The notes beneath the pieces were generated by a model. The model did not search any database and was not told the DNA's origin. It saw only the letters and a list, made by a program, of their open reading frames with translations. Positions 10,992 through 24,178 of a DNA stretch of 64,000 bases are shown here, in pieces. The stretch spans positions 7,474,737 to 7,538,736 of the forward strand of contig NC_092464.1 in assembly GCF_047495875.1 (NCBI RefSeq), written 5' to 3'. The translations under genes were made by a program, and so were the position numbers. Source of the DNA: Pithys albifrons albifrons (lineage: Eukaryota > Chordata > Aves > Passeriformes > Thamnophilidae). Position 1 is the stretch's first letter. Every line of letters starts with the position of its first letter.

Positions 10992-13900
10992 CTGTAAAAG
11001 GGAAGATCATTACTTCTTTTCAGGGGGAAAACCACCAGAGGATACACCATCAAAGAGCAACTTTCACGCCAATTTAACCCTTTATAACAAAACAATAGGA
11101 GCTCCTAAGTGCTGTCAGGTATCAGAATTCAGCATTCAGAAACACTATTTCCAGCTAATTTACAGTTACATTAAAAGAACTCTTTTTGTTTTTTTCACTA
11201 AACTGCCTGATCAACAAAACAAACAAAAAATCCCCACATATAAGATTTAAATTGTTAAAACAATTTCAAAAATTCTGTGCCTCTAGATACTAAAAAGGAT
11301 CAGAACATTGCAGGACACACAGAACTTTACTACACATACACCTTTCTGTAAGCACATGCAGCTTATATGTAACACAATGTGCAAATACTATACACCAAAA
11401 GGTTTAACAAAACATGGGGGAAAACAGAATAATGAGAAAATCATAGCAATCCCTAGGTCACACAAAGCAGGGCACACAATATACAAAAATCCAAACGTTT
11501 ACTTTAATATTCAGAAACAAAATTATGTCAAAAGTTTTACTACAGAAATATTATATTTACAGAACTGTGACCGCTGCGATACCGTGTGCCATTTGCAATT
11601 ATGTTTTAACATGCATAACATAGCGACAGGATTGAAATGACAGCTCTGACAGCACTCCTTGTGTCACATCATATGGAAGCTACTGAAAAATATTTCTATA
11701 ATAAACATATCCACAAACTTAAAATGTGAACTTCTGCAAGCAATGCAGTTTGCATTAAAGGAAGGCCATTTAACACTTTTTTTTTATGCTTAAATGAGCA
11801 ATTCTGTTTTCTTCGTATTTATGCCCCAAAGACTGCAAAAAGATGCCTCAGGGAATCAGGCACTTGGATAGAGGCTTGGCTATGCCTGGATTCAATTTAA
11901 ATAGATTTCAGTGAAATCAAGGTGGCACATTTGGATTTGGGACACTCTGTGCTGTGTGAGTGAGAGGAGGGAAGTTAAGTGGGAGGAAGAGAAAACCTTA
12001 AGGTTAAACTTCTGCATAATATTTACCAAATTCTGGGGGGAAAAAATAAAGAGTGCCTATGCTTTTCAGCCTGGAGAGACAAGAACAGCAATAGAAAAAG
12101 GTGAAAGTGGAAAAGGAAAGAAAAAGATCAAAACAGAAAACCCTGAGAACCCAGCAAAGCCCCTGAGCCTTGGTTTAACATAATCTGGGGTGGATCTTTT
12201 TGCTCTCAACCATAGACAATAACAGGAAAAGAGAAAAAGAAGAAAGAAAATACAAATGGGTAAGTAAATGCCTCTGAACTGCTCTACTACTATGGTCCTG
12301 GTCATACCACACAGTCAAATGCTAAGGAAGGGAGCAGCACATCACGAACCCAAAAACAAGCCCAGAATGAAGCCAAATACTTTTACTTATGGTCTATCGG
12401 TAGGATTCCACTTTCCCTATTGCAGATGGACCTTTGGGGGCATGCAGGCTGGTGGGCAGGTAAGAAAAGTCCCATTCATGGTACCCAATTACACCCTCCC
12501 ATGGTACTGTGAGGAAACATTCATCCTCATCTCGTGGAATTGGTCGCACTTCCCTCACTGATCTGCCTGAACACACGACCAGTGTGAGCCAGCACAACCC
12601 CCAGAGCTGATGGCAAATGTCTGACACGTTCCAGAAATCTTCAGAAAGAGATACTCGACAATAAAAAAAATGCAAAGAAAATATGGATAGAGTAAGAACA
12701 GTGGAAAATGAATAGTTACAGCTATCCAGTACATATGTCTTATTTTATAGCTGGTTTGCAGAGTCATAAAGCAACAAATACACTATTATTTGTCTGTCAG
12801 TGACTACAACCACTGGACTGCCAGTGAAACCTGATCTGGCCTTGTAGGCATTGCTCCTAAGCAGGGAAAGCAAAGCTATTTATGCTGGTTGAGACTAAAG
12901 AGACTTGTGAGGAGACTTAAGAGATTTAAACAGGCAGCATCATGGTATATAAATTACACTAGTTACAAACACAAGATTATCCACAGTGGAATAAATAATT
13001 ATTCATACATCCTGTTAGGACAGACTATCACTGCTCATTAAAAGACGAGGATAATTACAAACAAATAAACAAAGCTCCTTAAAGTGGAGTCATTGCAAAT
13101 ATGCAATAATGTTAAGGTTTATAAGTGAGAAATACCAAACAGTAATTAAGAAAAAAACCCACACAAACTTTTCCAGTGGTATTATTATTTGAAAAGGCAT
13201 ACAGGAGTAAAGCTGATATGTCTGGAGTCTGCAAGGCAGCTCCAGCAGCACAACTTCCAGCAGTAGCTTTCTGCAGCAGAGTGGAGTGAAACAACAGGAG
13301 CAGCGAGTTTCACAGCTACTCTGCAGCGTGGTGCGGGCAGCTGTGAAGCTGACAAGAATCATATGGTCTGTGCTACTGCTCCTGCTCCAGCAAAGCTGGG
13401 GACTGCAGCTGAGGCGAGTGCTGGAGTGTTCATCACGGCAAGGGGGCTGCGGAAGTCCTTTGATAAAGGCTTGTGAACACACAGATGCAGGAGTTAAAGA
13501 CAGGAGCAGCAGAGCATTCCCTGACCACTGCCAAGAGACCGTGGGGCTGAAACAGAGGGGAGGGATTACAAAAGGGGGGAAAAAGGGTTTCACACTTTTC
13601 AGGGAGGATGAGCAGTGGCTTCAAATATATCACACACGCAGATACCTACAAACAGTCAGTGGCAGTGAACCCCCTCCTAGCAGCTGGATGCTAGAGAGAC
13701 CCTCCACCAGGAAAGCCACGTTCCTGTCTCTCCCTACATGCCACGTAGCTGGCTTGTCATGCAGTACTAAGTGGCCAGTTCCATCACGTTATCCTTTTAA
13801 GTTTAAGTGCTCAGTAAATATTTTAAGTACTGTCTGTATGGGCAGAAGGTAGAGATTTTTTTTTTCCTATCATCTGAGGACTGCAGCAAGTACTTACAAA

Positions 13901-14329
13901 TCTACTTTCCATATGTCAATATGCAATTAGAGGATCTAAATCTGTGATGCAAGAAGAGCTCTCATACTGAAGATAGTGAAATTGAGATACTGGCAACTCT
14001 TAAGATCAAACCCTAGATCTGTTATCATAATTAGAATATTTTAAGAACAGGATAATTCAAAATGGGATAAAAAGCAAGAGACGACGTGTCACAAATCTTT
14101 TTATAAGCTACTAAGAAAAAAAGAAAGAAGCAGCTCACCAATACTCCATTTAAGATATATCTTAGCTGCTCCAAACTAAAATGTAAGTTCATCATTATCC
14201 GTAACTTCAACTTAATGTCTAAATTTTCCCACAACAAACACTACTTTTTTTATACAGGTTTAAAATTCCAGAGGTGGTTTATTACCAGGAGGTGCTTATA
14301 TACCTCACCTCATCCCAAAGGATTTCATG

Positions 14330-14475
14330 GAACTCTATGCACACAAATTTTTATATGTAACACTGAGGGAAAATGATGTTCAGAGAGGACCAGACATACT
14401 GGGTTATGAGGATGCAGTAAGAGGTAGAAAGGCTAATTATGTCTCAAGCTAATGCCTTTTCCTACTGAGCCACCT
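14330..14475 (+). mobile_element. Possible ancient MIR-like SINE relic
   Basis: The order and spacing of short blocks follow a MIR tail: CTGAGGGAAAATGATG, then TTCAGAGAGGACC, then a GCAGTAAGAGGTAGAAAGG segment, then TAATGCCTTTTCCTACTGAG and CCACCTG. In MIR these correspond to the GAGGAAACTGAGG, CAGAGAGGTTAAG, AGTAAGTGGCAGAG and ATGCTCTTTCCACTA blocks. The match is diverged, as expected for an element predating the amniote radiation. I rely on remembered consensus only. Confidence 0.45.
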
Positions 14476-17400
14476 GAGGAGATCCAGACTTGGATCTTGT
14501 TTGCAGGATGCCTTTTCTAACAAGAAACATGTCAATCTCAGCACTCTTGCTTTTGCAACCATTTTCTTCTACAAGTTCTTATTTCATTGAGTTGTCTGGT
14601 CAGTGCCTCTTCCTCACACAGAATTTACTCAATCCCTTGACAAGAACCTAAAGTGCTACAATCCTCTCCTGTCCACATTCTGACAAAGGAAAACAAAATG
14701 CCTGCAGCCAGTTAATCACTATTTCCTCTACTTGACCAATCACATACAATCATCAGAACTCATCCTAAAATACAGACTTTCCTGTTGAACAGAGTTCATT
14801 TCAACACATGCCGTATTGGGCAACTAGTTGCACAATATTAAATTACAATCAGAGGAGGAGAAACATATTCTGGTTTGCTTGCAAATATTCAGTCAAGAGA
14901 ATTAAGGTAAAACAGAGAGTCTCCCAAACTTTTTTTTTTTCAACAGAATTAAGGCTGAGCATCAGGATTACCAACACTTGAAGCACAGCAAGTCCCCCCA
15001 CTGTAGTCAGACTTCCAAGAGTAAGCAGAAGCCCCTCCTGGATGCTGGGAAAGGGCACTGGGGTGTCCTGTGTCAGTCAAGGCTCCTGGATAACAAGTGG
15101 ATGTGCAGAACAGCTAAGCAAACACGTTTTGTTTATGCAGTGTCCTGTATCTCACAGGTGTACACTTTGAGTGCTGTGCAGCTGCTGGAAACCTTCAGAT
15201 TTGTCCATGTGAGTCTGTGTGACCCTCAGCAGTATCAGACTGACCTCCCTCTCTCCTGCCTATTTTTCATATATGGGTAGAAGACATGAGTCTGCAGTGA
15301 TATGGGGCACTGCCATGGGCCTGCAGCTCTGTGTATACACCTGGGGAAACAAATTTTCCTTCCTCATTTGCACAGGAATAACTTCCTTCCACATTTCCAG
15401 GATCCCCACAACAGCTGAATGCCAAGGAAGGCAGCAAGCAGCCTATGCTGAACATCATTACCAGTAAGACATCTGAAGTTATCCAACCTTTCAGTACTAA
15501 ATGGTGGAGGCAGCAGACTAAAGGAAATCCTGCCTATTCTGCAGAGAGGTGTGAAAGGTCCCCTTCCTTCAGAGGAGCCTGCACAGGGGAATCCAAGCAT
15601 CCCAGGGAGATGAAGGAAAGCTGTCAGCAACAGGAGAAACACAAATTCATGATTCAGCTTAAGAGATGATCACCTCTTAACTTTCCTGAAATCCCTCCCA
15701 GCTTACTGTGGGACTGGGATTACCAAAGAAGTTTTGCTGTGCATTCACCTTTCCAATTAATCACAATAAAACCAAGTCATTCTTGCTGTTCAAACAGGAA
15801 AAGATGGATATATCTGAGAAAACCTAAGGCATGGCAATTCCAGTAAGATCCACTAGCTATGCCATTGCCTCTACATTATATACTAAGTTGAGATGACCAC
15901 TACTGCCACTGGCCACAGTAACAATGGCATCAAAGTTTTTAAAAAAAAGGCAACTTGGAAAGTATGAAGATCTATTTCATTCATACTTTGGATTGAAATA
16001 GAAGGTGAAAATGGTATCGTGATTTTTTTTCTACAAGCTTGTTTGCTTCTAAAGGAATTATGCAACAGTCTGGAAATGCCTTCAGGGTGTCTTTTTCACA
16101 CACAATAGTTGTTACAGAAATTTAAAATGTTTTAACATCTATTTTTCACAATTAAAATTAAGTTCAGCACAATGAAGTGAAATACATGAGAGCAAAATAG
16201 AACTTCAGAGCATTGTTTGTACTGATTACCGAAGCAGACTGATGAGAATTGACCTTGAGAATTCTTCTCCCACCTAACCCTGTTAGTTCTAACATATGCT
16301 AAAAGGCTAAATTAAATGCTACAGGAGACCTACTATTTATTTAGCTCTGCCAAGTTGTGCTAATGTACAAAATACTTTGCCTCTGTTTTTATGTTGTGTT
16401 ATTTCAAGAGTAAATTGTTTTAGTCCTTGGTGAAGATCCACCATTGCACCATTTATGTAAATTCAAATCAAGAGCCACAAGCTGCATTTTATGTGAAAAA
16501 AAAAGATCTGGCTTAAAACAACACCAGGGGTCTACATCAGTGTGAGTTCTAAAACATGTGAGATACTCACAGAGGTGAAGTTATTCTAAAACTCAGGGAT
16601 TCAGATGAAGCTTTTCAGCTTCATCTAAACATGCTATAGATATCTGGACCTCAATAATGAAGATGCTTGAAAGGAAACAATTGAAGAAACCTCAATAGGT
16701 GATGTATAACAGCTTCACATTGATACAGGGTTAACAACCCAATAAATCACCTATCTGAATGAAGGGTACTAAGGATAGAGAAGGATGCAGAGGGCAACAC
16801 AAAGAGATACCACAAAGAGAAGAAGCAGAAGTTCTCAGCTGCAAGCTATATTTAACAAAGTGTTCTCTTTCCAATAGGAAACTGAATCACAGAGTAACCT
16901 GAAATTGTGAAGTGGTTTGATGCAATTAGAGTTGCTTTAGAAAAGAATATTTAACTTATGCTGCACAATTCCTTTAAAAAAGGAGGCAGGAGGGAGTTCA
17001 TGTGAACTTCAGGTGAAGAATTTTAAAAGTTTGCACAAAGCAATTAAACTGCATTAGGCAATAATTGCTTTCCAATTTCTTCAAACCAGCACAGTTGGAG
17101 TTCTACAGCCATGTAATCAACTTAATGATACTCTTCTCATTTGAAAGAAAGAAAACATTACCCTCCAAGCACCATCAAAACAACACATTGAACTGACATT
17201 TGGAAATTTAGAAAATATGCTCTTATTCACCATCAATATGTGTCAGTTTTTATTTAAACAAATGTTTAAAGCTCAGTTAGGGTTACACATACCCTAAATG
17301 CAGGAGGGGCTACCAGAATGCCAATGCTGAATAAAATGGATTTAGAGGTCTTCTCCAAGGCCACATAGATCATTCTTTAACATCCATCCGAACTGTCTTG

Positions 17401-17593
17401 TACTCTCAAATAACCATCCCATATAGAATGCAACTTTAAGTATAGCTGAAAGGTGATACTTGACACCATTTAACCTCTAACTGATAAAACTAGAAGAATG
17501 AAAAATTCTTTGATCTCCTACTTTGATATGCATTTGTGAACAGAAAGTACTGTCTGTTCAAGTGAAATTCCCTCTCTTGGGAAATCAACATAG

Positions 17594-17724
17594 ATCATGG
17601 AATCATAGATTGCTTTGGATTAGACCTTACAGATCATCCAGTTCCAACACCTCCCACTAGAGCAGGTTGCTCAAACCTCATCCAACCTGGCCTTGAACTT
17701 CTCCATGGAGGGGCATCCACAATC
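17594..17724 (-). mobile_element. CR1 LINE 3' end fragment
   Basis: On the plus strand: CATGGAATCATAGATTGCTT, then CAGATCATCCAGTTCCAACA, CCCACTAGAGCAGGTTGCTC, CATCCAACCTGGCCTTGAAC and GGAGGGGCATCCACAA. These are classic CR1 tail blocks in reverse complement, truncated after about 130 nt. It lies directly before a much older CR1-like segment of the same orientation. Confidence 0.92.
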
Positions 17725-17989
17725 ACACCAAACCTACAGACACCTCATAGAGGTGCCAGCACCTCTTGGAGGCAACTCCATACAAACACTAAGTGGAGTC
17801 GTACTATCTGAATTACTAAGCTTTACCATATACCAAGTTGGCTTTCAACAGCAGTTTTTCAAGAAAGTTTCATCAAAGTAGGGTAAGCAGATGCACAGGG
17901 GATACTGAAGAGCAGGGCAGACACCATGCTGTCCATGACTCCCAGACCTTTCAGTTGAGGGCCTCCCTGTCAGCTGTGATTCCTACATA

Positions 17990-18310
17990 TTCATTCTCAG
18001 TTTCCCTTTCATGAACTTGCCCAGTCTGTTCTTAACCTCACATAGATTTCCAGCAAACCACATCCTTTGGCAACAATTTCGGTGTCACTCTAGACAACTA
18101 TGTGCTGTGTAAAGAATCACCTCCTTTTATTTTGCATCTAATCCTGAAAAGTTTCCTTTCATGACCCTCTTGCATTAAAACAAACTGAACAGTCAGGATA
18201 CAGCCACCTATGATTTTGAAGCTTCTTATCTTTCTTCTTCAACATCTTTCACAGACTGGACAGTCCTCAATTGCTGAACGGGAAGCTACTTCAGATATTG
18301 AAACAATTCT
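17990..18310 (-). mobile_element. Ancient CR1/L3-like LINE relic
   Basis: Blocks such as CATGAACTTGCCCAGTCTGT, CACATCCTTTGGCAACAATT, TATGTGCTGTGTAAAGAATC, ACCTCCTTTTATTTTGCAT, CATGACCCTCTTG and GACTGGACAGTCCTCAATTG appear in the same order as the 3' region of old amniote CR1-type LINEs (reverse complement). Divergence is high and the ends are unclear. Confidence 0.55.
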
Positions 18311-19877
18311 TCTGTTGTTCTGCAAAACTTTAGTTTTATTATATTCATTTTTTAAGTTAGGGAGACACTTTTTGTAACCCTATGAAAATTAATCCAAACT
18401 CATTTCTCTAAATGTTTCTAACCTCACCAAGGAAATCACGTGTTCAAGCAGAGCTTTAGCACATCAAAGTTATGAGCTCAAAAATTCTTCACTGATCACA
18501 CCCCAGTCTCTCTCAGTCCCTGTGTGAAAGGAGACTCCAGATGTACCATCCATACCCTGTGAATGAACATCCTTCTGGCAAAGGTCAGAGACACTCACAG
18601 GGATCACATCTGCAACTACAGCTTTGGGATGCTGTGAATCCAGATTTTGCCTTTTAAATTGCCTGTAGTTTCAATCAGCTGTGATATGGAAGTCTGGAAA
18701 GAATGATGAATGAATGGGCAGGGCACGACAGAGGGTTTGCTGTGTGAGGGAAATGGAAGGTGATGAAGAAATGGGAGGTAATACAGATCACACAGAAAGC
18801 CAGAGGAAGCGAGAACGCAGCCACAGATGACAAGGAAAATGAACAAGAAAATGGTTAAAGGTGTGAGAAGAAATATCATGTCACAAGCACCTCTCTGGGA
18901 CCCATCGGAAAAGGAGGAAGGAAATTGCAGTTCAGGTGGAGAGACAAAGAATAAACAACTAAGCAGAGAACCCAGACTCCTACTATCACCTGTGATTATC
19001 ATGTTTCTCTGCAATCCTATGACAAAAGTAAGCAGCCCATGTTGTAAGAAGTACTGTTATCAGTCCTTCAGCATGGCCTGACAGACTGCCAGCCACGACA
19101 GCCTGCTAATGGAATGCTTCTGCCTGCCTGACTGCCATCTCCCAGAAGAAAGCAAAGCTGCTCAGGCAGCAGAGCTGACCTGCCAGCACTCAGCTGGCTG
19201 CCCACCAGTGCAGGACAGCCGTGTGTCAGCACCAGGACAGACCCTGGTGGAGACAAGCAGCCTTAGGAGGATGGGAGAGACAGAAAAACTGCCTAAGGAC
19301 ATCTGTGAGAGGCTGAGTCCTAGAGCAGCTGTGAGCACCTGCTCACACTGGGCAAGAGACATTTCTAAGGATGGTTTCTGTGCTTGGACCTTCCCATGAA
19401 ACAGAGTAAACCACGGAGCAAAGGTCTGTCCAACTTAAAGCCTGGTTATGAATGTCACTGATCATGGTGTCAAATCCCAGGAGGCACAAGTTCTACATAA
19501 GAGCACCAAACACAATTGCTCAGCCTAAGGAAAAGGCAGGATTTAGGCTGCCTGTGGAACCCTTCTTTGGCCCCATTTGTGCAACATGCCTTCCGTGCTC
19601 CAAGAGACACAGACCATCTGGAGAGAGCCCAAACCAATGAGGATAACTGGAGCTCAAGAAAATATCATCTATGAAGAAAGCAGGAACAAATTTGGGATTT
19701 CTGTTACGAGATAATGCATGCTGGGGAATAAACCAAAAGGCTTTTGCACAAATCTGTCCTCCATTATCCTTGGCAGATGGTGCAAGTAGTAATGGAACGA
19801 GCCCAGAATGAGGAGAGTGTGGGTTAGATGTGAGGAAAGTGTTTCCAACAGTAAAAACAACGAAGAGACTGGAAGGG

Positions 19878-20025
19878 ACCGTTTAGGGAAGATATGGAGT
19901 TTTTATTATTGGAAGATTTAAGAGCAGTTTATGTAAGCTTGTGTCAGGAATGACAGCTGTAGATAGCTGCCTTGGAAAAGGAGGTGAATGAGATGACTTC
20001 CAGAGGTCCCTTCCTGCCCTATGGT
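19878..20025 (+). mobile_element. Old CR1-like LINE fragment
   Basis: The plus-strand segments GGAAGATTTAAGAGCAGTTT, GTCAGGAATGACAGCTGTAG and GAGATGACTTCCAGAGGTCC followed by CTTCCTGCCCTA match the end of older CR1-type elements, where the phrase ends GATGACCTC..AGGTCCCTTCCAGCCCTA. The terminal ATTCTATGA repeat is lost. Confidence 0.6.
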
Positions 20026-23000
20026 GGACTTGCTTTAACAATTATCTGTCATAAAATTCTTCTTGAGACCATTTCCCTGCATGATGCATGAACAGACAAA
20101 ATGGACAACCAGTAAATATTTAACTTTTTTCTGATTTTTCAGTGTGTGGCATCAGTCTTTAATTTTGCCCTGCAAGCCAAATCAGTAATTTCACTCTGGG
20201 TTAGACTGGTCATAGATATAATGCTGAAATATGACTTCATTATTATTAAAGAATTTATTTTTGTGACACAAAGGAATGTTCTGTCCACTTTCCAGATGCA
20301 GAAGTAAATGACTGACTTCAGAAGAAGATGCTATAAATGCTTACATGGATTTAGATCTGAAAGCATAAAGGCAAAACTCTGCAATGATTTCAAATGCCCT
20401 GAGTCATGCACAAGGTCCATGCTCTGCAGAAATAATTCTGGGAGAAAAACACCCATGTAAAACTACAAATTGTATGGTAATACATGGGCATGAAAAGAAA
20501 TAATCCACTTCAAAATTAATCTTAATACTGGTATCTCCTAAAATATGTGCTTGACTTTGCAACTTTAACAGCTTTTTAAACATATTTTAATATTAAAGCT
20601 TTTATCTAGCTCCCTCTTGCCCAAAGATCTAGCTTCTCCATCCATCACTGCAGTGTTATTCTGTCCAGATTATCTGCTCTCTCTGCCACTCCACAATTTC
20701 TTTTTCCATTAAGTGTTGTTCTGAGTGTTGCAAGTTTTGCAATGCACTCAGATCCCAAAAAAAAAAGAAAAAAGGAACAAAGATAAAGAAATTGCGGCTA
20801 CTCTTCTACTTTTTCACCCTTTTCTTTGTTCATGCAGTCTGCAGATGTTCATCAACCACTTGTTTTTCATGGAAAAAAGCACCCAAGCCCTCCATCTCCA
20901 GACTCCAGATTTGATCTTAGCAGCAGCAACAAAGTAAGGGGGAATAGTGCAATTGGTCTGGAATGAAAATTAAGTGCTTTGTCCAATTACAAGTGAAGCA
21001 GGAAAGCAGGAAGGTGTTTTGCCAGGGGATTTTTTCTTTCTTTGGGTTTTTGTTTTTTTTTGTAGTTTTAACAAGACTCACAAGAGCAGGCCAAAGTACC
21101 AAAAAAGCTGTGTAAGAATCTCAGCTTCTACTTATTTATTTTAAGAATTTCAGTCTTCATGATTATGGCAAAAGGACTGAAAATGTGCAATTAATACAAT
21201 TTACAGTCTCTGAGAGCAGACAGAAAACAAAATTAATGAAAAGGGTTTTTTTCTTCTATGAAATTGTGTTTCTAGGCTACTCTTTTTAGCTTTTAATGTT
21301 GGGGTTGCCAATGTGGGGAACACAGAGGAAGGTGGCAGTGGGCTCTGCTCTAAGTCCCAGACAGCTCCTGGCTGCTTTCCTGCCTCTTGGGCTGCACTTC
21401 CCCTGCTCCCTGCAGGCAGCACAAACCAAGGGAGAAGATTCCTTTCCAAGAAGCTGGATTCCACTCAGCCACAAGTCCCAGGCTGACAGAAGCTTCTCAC
21501 AAGGCTTATAAAAAGAAAATGGGAACAACCTAAAGGAAAAGGCTCCAAAGCCCCTGACGCTCATGATATACAAGAGCTGGCAGCGTTTCTTCTGCCACTG
21601 CCAGGCTTCAGTTTACCTCTGCTTGATGTTATTGTCCCTCCCCACATGTAGTCAATAATTCACTTGTTCCTTCCAAGCAAATTCCTCATCCCTTTCAGCC
21701 TCCCTACCCTGATATGGCTCAGATTCGGTTTATTTTAAGGGGTTTTAAACATACTGCTTTCTGAGCACAAATATTAAATCTGTTACTCAGTTCCCTGCCC
21801 CAATCCCATCTGCAGTCAAGTTCTCTTGGGCTTCCATATCCCACCTCAGAAAGGTTCTAATACTGGCCATCTCTCTTCACCTTTCTCTTGAAGGTTCCTT
21901 TAGCCTCAGTCTTAAGAAGGATCCAGAGAAAAATACCCCACAAGCCAAACTCTGGCTAATCTCTCGGCTACTAAAACCCCCACCCTAGTTCTGAGATATC
22001 CTATGTCAAAATCACTGTTTTTCAGTAGCAAGTAATTTATTTCATGGAAAAGACTTCATTTTATGTCCTGTGCTCCTCCAATTCCCTTATCTTCATTTCC
22101 GAAGACAGAAACACAGAATTGTCTTATACTCAACTCTGAAAAAGTGAAGCAAAAGTAGCTCCACCTACACCAACATCGACTTCTGGTGGAGACTTGGATT
22201 CTTTTCTGTCTTCCAGGCAATTTCTGCACTGTCTGTTATAATATACTCTCATAATTCTCTTAAGTCTCACATATCTGAAGTTGTTTTTAAATATATAAAC
22301 ATTCAATTTTACTGGAAAATATATTATAAAACAGAAACAGAAAAGTTTACAAAAAGAAAGATGAAGTTGATGAGCATGAATTATTTGGAAATCAGCTTCA
22401 AAACTACCTCCCCAAGTTACAGGTTTAGTCTCTACAGAATCACACTTTATCCTAAATCTTGAAGCATTTCCTTCCACCATCACACAACTGAACACTGTCA
22501 GTGTGTTATTTCACACACTCTATTTTCTCTGGGGAAAAATGAGTCAAGGCTACAGAATTCCAGTATTCCTACCCTTGGATGACACAATGACAGCGGCAGC
22601 ACTCCACAGACAATGACACAAAGGATTGATCAAAAAGTCATGGATCAGAAGAGGCTTTTTCAAGACTCACTCCCCAAGAAACCCTGACATCTGTTTTTTC
22701 CCCCCAATGTTATGAGAACATCCATGACTTCTGCAACTAACCCCAAATCTGCATCCAACTTTGGAACCAAAATTACATGGGGTCAGAGAAACCTCTGACT
22801 CTCAATTAACTGTTACACATCTCCTTAGTACATTTCTTTCCAAAATGTCAGAGTCTTATCACTATTATTTTAATTAAAATTAATAGTACTCAGCTTTTTA
22901 ATGCTTTGATCAGCCAATGCAATGAGCCTGTAATTGCCACTCCATCCTGACTAATCGAAGTCAACACTTTCAGTTGGAAGAAGAGTAAGTTGAGGGAAAA

Positions 23001-24061
23001 TAAGAGCTGGTTCAGAACCAGCCAGAATTCTTTTCAGAAGACTGTAGTCCAGCTTTTAAGAAACAAGTTTATGGCTATGGAAAGTGCTGCAATCAAATAT
23101 TCATGATAAAAGCAAAAAAGTAACCTTGAGAAGAGCAGAGAGCAGGTGAAACAGCACTAAACTTTTCGCCAATGATCCAAAACAGGGTCAAATAATGAAG
23201 CAAAGCAGCTCGTCAGTTCAAGTTGCTCTCTGTATTTACTTCAATTTAATATCTGCTTTGGAAAATTCCATTAAAAACAGAAATTTTTTTGTATTTCATT
23301 CAGATGTGCACACAAGAGCTATTTAACTGAAATTCTCTGTAAGAAGAGAAGTAGCTCTTGGAACGTAAGAAGTTTGTGAGCATGTAAAACATAAAAATTA
23401 TGCATGAATCAAGTGGATTAAATAATTTTTTGTGCATGGAAAATACGTTCTGTGTTGGATTAGGAGGAAGTAAAGTGATGACGACAATTCTCTGCAAGCC
23501 TGTCAAAATATAATTACACCTGTAACTGTCTGGTAGCTGTAACAGCACTCTCTGCAGAAGGAGAGACCTGCTACTGGGTTAGAAGCTGTCACCAGAGCTT
23601 CAACAGAGAAGCTCTGCTGCAATTCTGTGACACCATTTCAACAGCAATCACAGTTCTGGTTTCTCCTCATATAATATAATGAATACCTTCACTGATTTGG
23701 AGGTAATTTGTATTAATAGAAAGATAAAAAAATACAAAGGTTATTTTCTCTAATAAAAATTCTGAAATAAGGAAGAATACAGTAGATATGACAAGAGACT
23801 TGGTTTACTTTGTCCCTGGAAATATAGTCATACAACCTGAAACATCAAAAACATATATATTTGCTAATACACCACTTCCTATACAGTAAGAAAGCCTCAG
23901 TAATCACGTTTTATGGACTATCACTTATGCCTCTTTTAATTTCATCGGCTGATGTGCTGTAATTCAAGGGTTTACCAGTGCAGTCTGAGCACAGCACTCA
24001 TGGAATGTGCTGTTCACCTTGATCTCCCTATACACCAATTACGCCCTTGGTGCCACGCACA

Positions 24062-24082
24062 GGCTGCTGCTGCTGCTGCTGC
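24062..24082 (+). repeat. Short (CTG)n trinucleotide repeat near exon 3
   Basis: About six CTG/GCT units, roughly 100 nt past the exon 3 donor (CAG repeats in the transcript strand). It lies in a locally G-rich transcript segment. Confidence 0.85.
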
Positions 24083-24178
24083 CAGCCCTTCAGAGCCTCA
24101 GCAGCCTGTCCCAGCCCTGTGCCCCCAGCACTCTGCACCCCATGCCCTGACCCAGCTTCCCCCTCCTCACTCCCTCAC

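Larger units (their letters stand above)
10992..24178 (-). other. KMT2C: KMT2C intron 3
   Basis: A 13.2-kb intron. Recognised content: a MIR-like relic (about 14330-14475), a CR1 tail (17594-17724), an ancient CR1-like segment (about 17990-18310), another old CR1-like piece in plus orientation (about 19878-20025), and a CTG run next to exon 3. Moderately GC-rich, unclassified stretches lie at 13200-13760, 15000-15640, 19080-19640 and 21300-21500. The remaining sequence is AT-rich and I see nothing in it. Confidence 0.85.

Noticed and set aside
13090..13852. Long overlapping ORFs on both strands (188 codons plus, 167 codons minus)
   Set aside because: Translations show no recognisable domain, the two strands are equally open, and no splice sites or conserved motif support coding. 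Treated as compositional.
18616..19014. 132-codon minus-strand ORF with a hydrophobic stretch
   Set aside because: The apparent membrane segment comes from T-rich composition; no homology, promoter or splice context.
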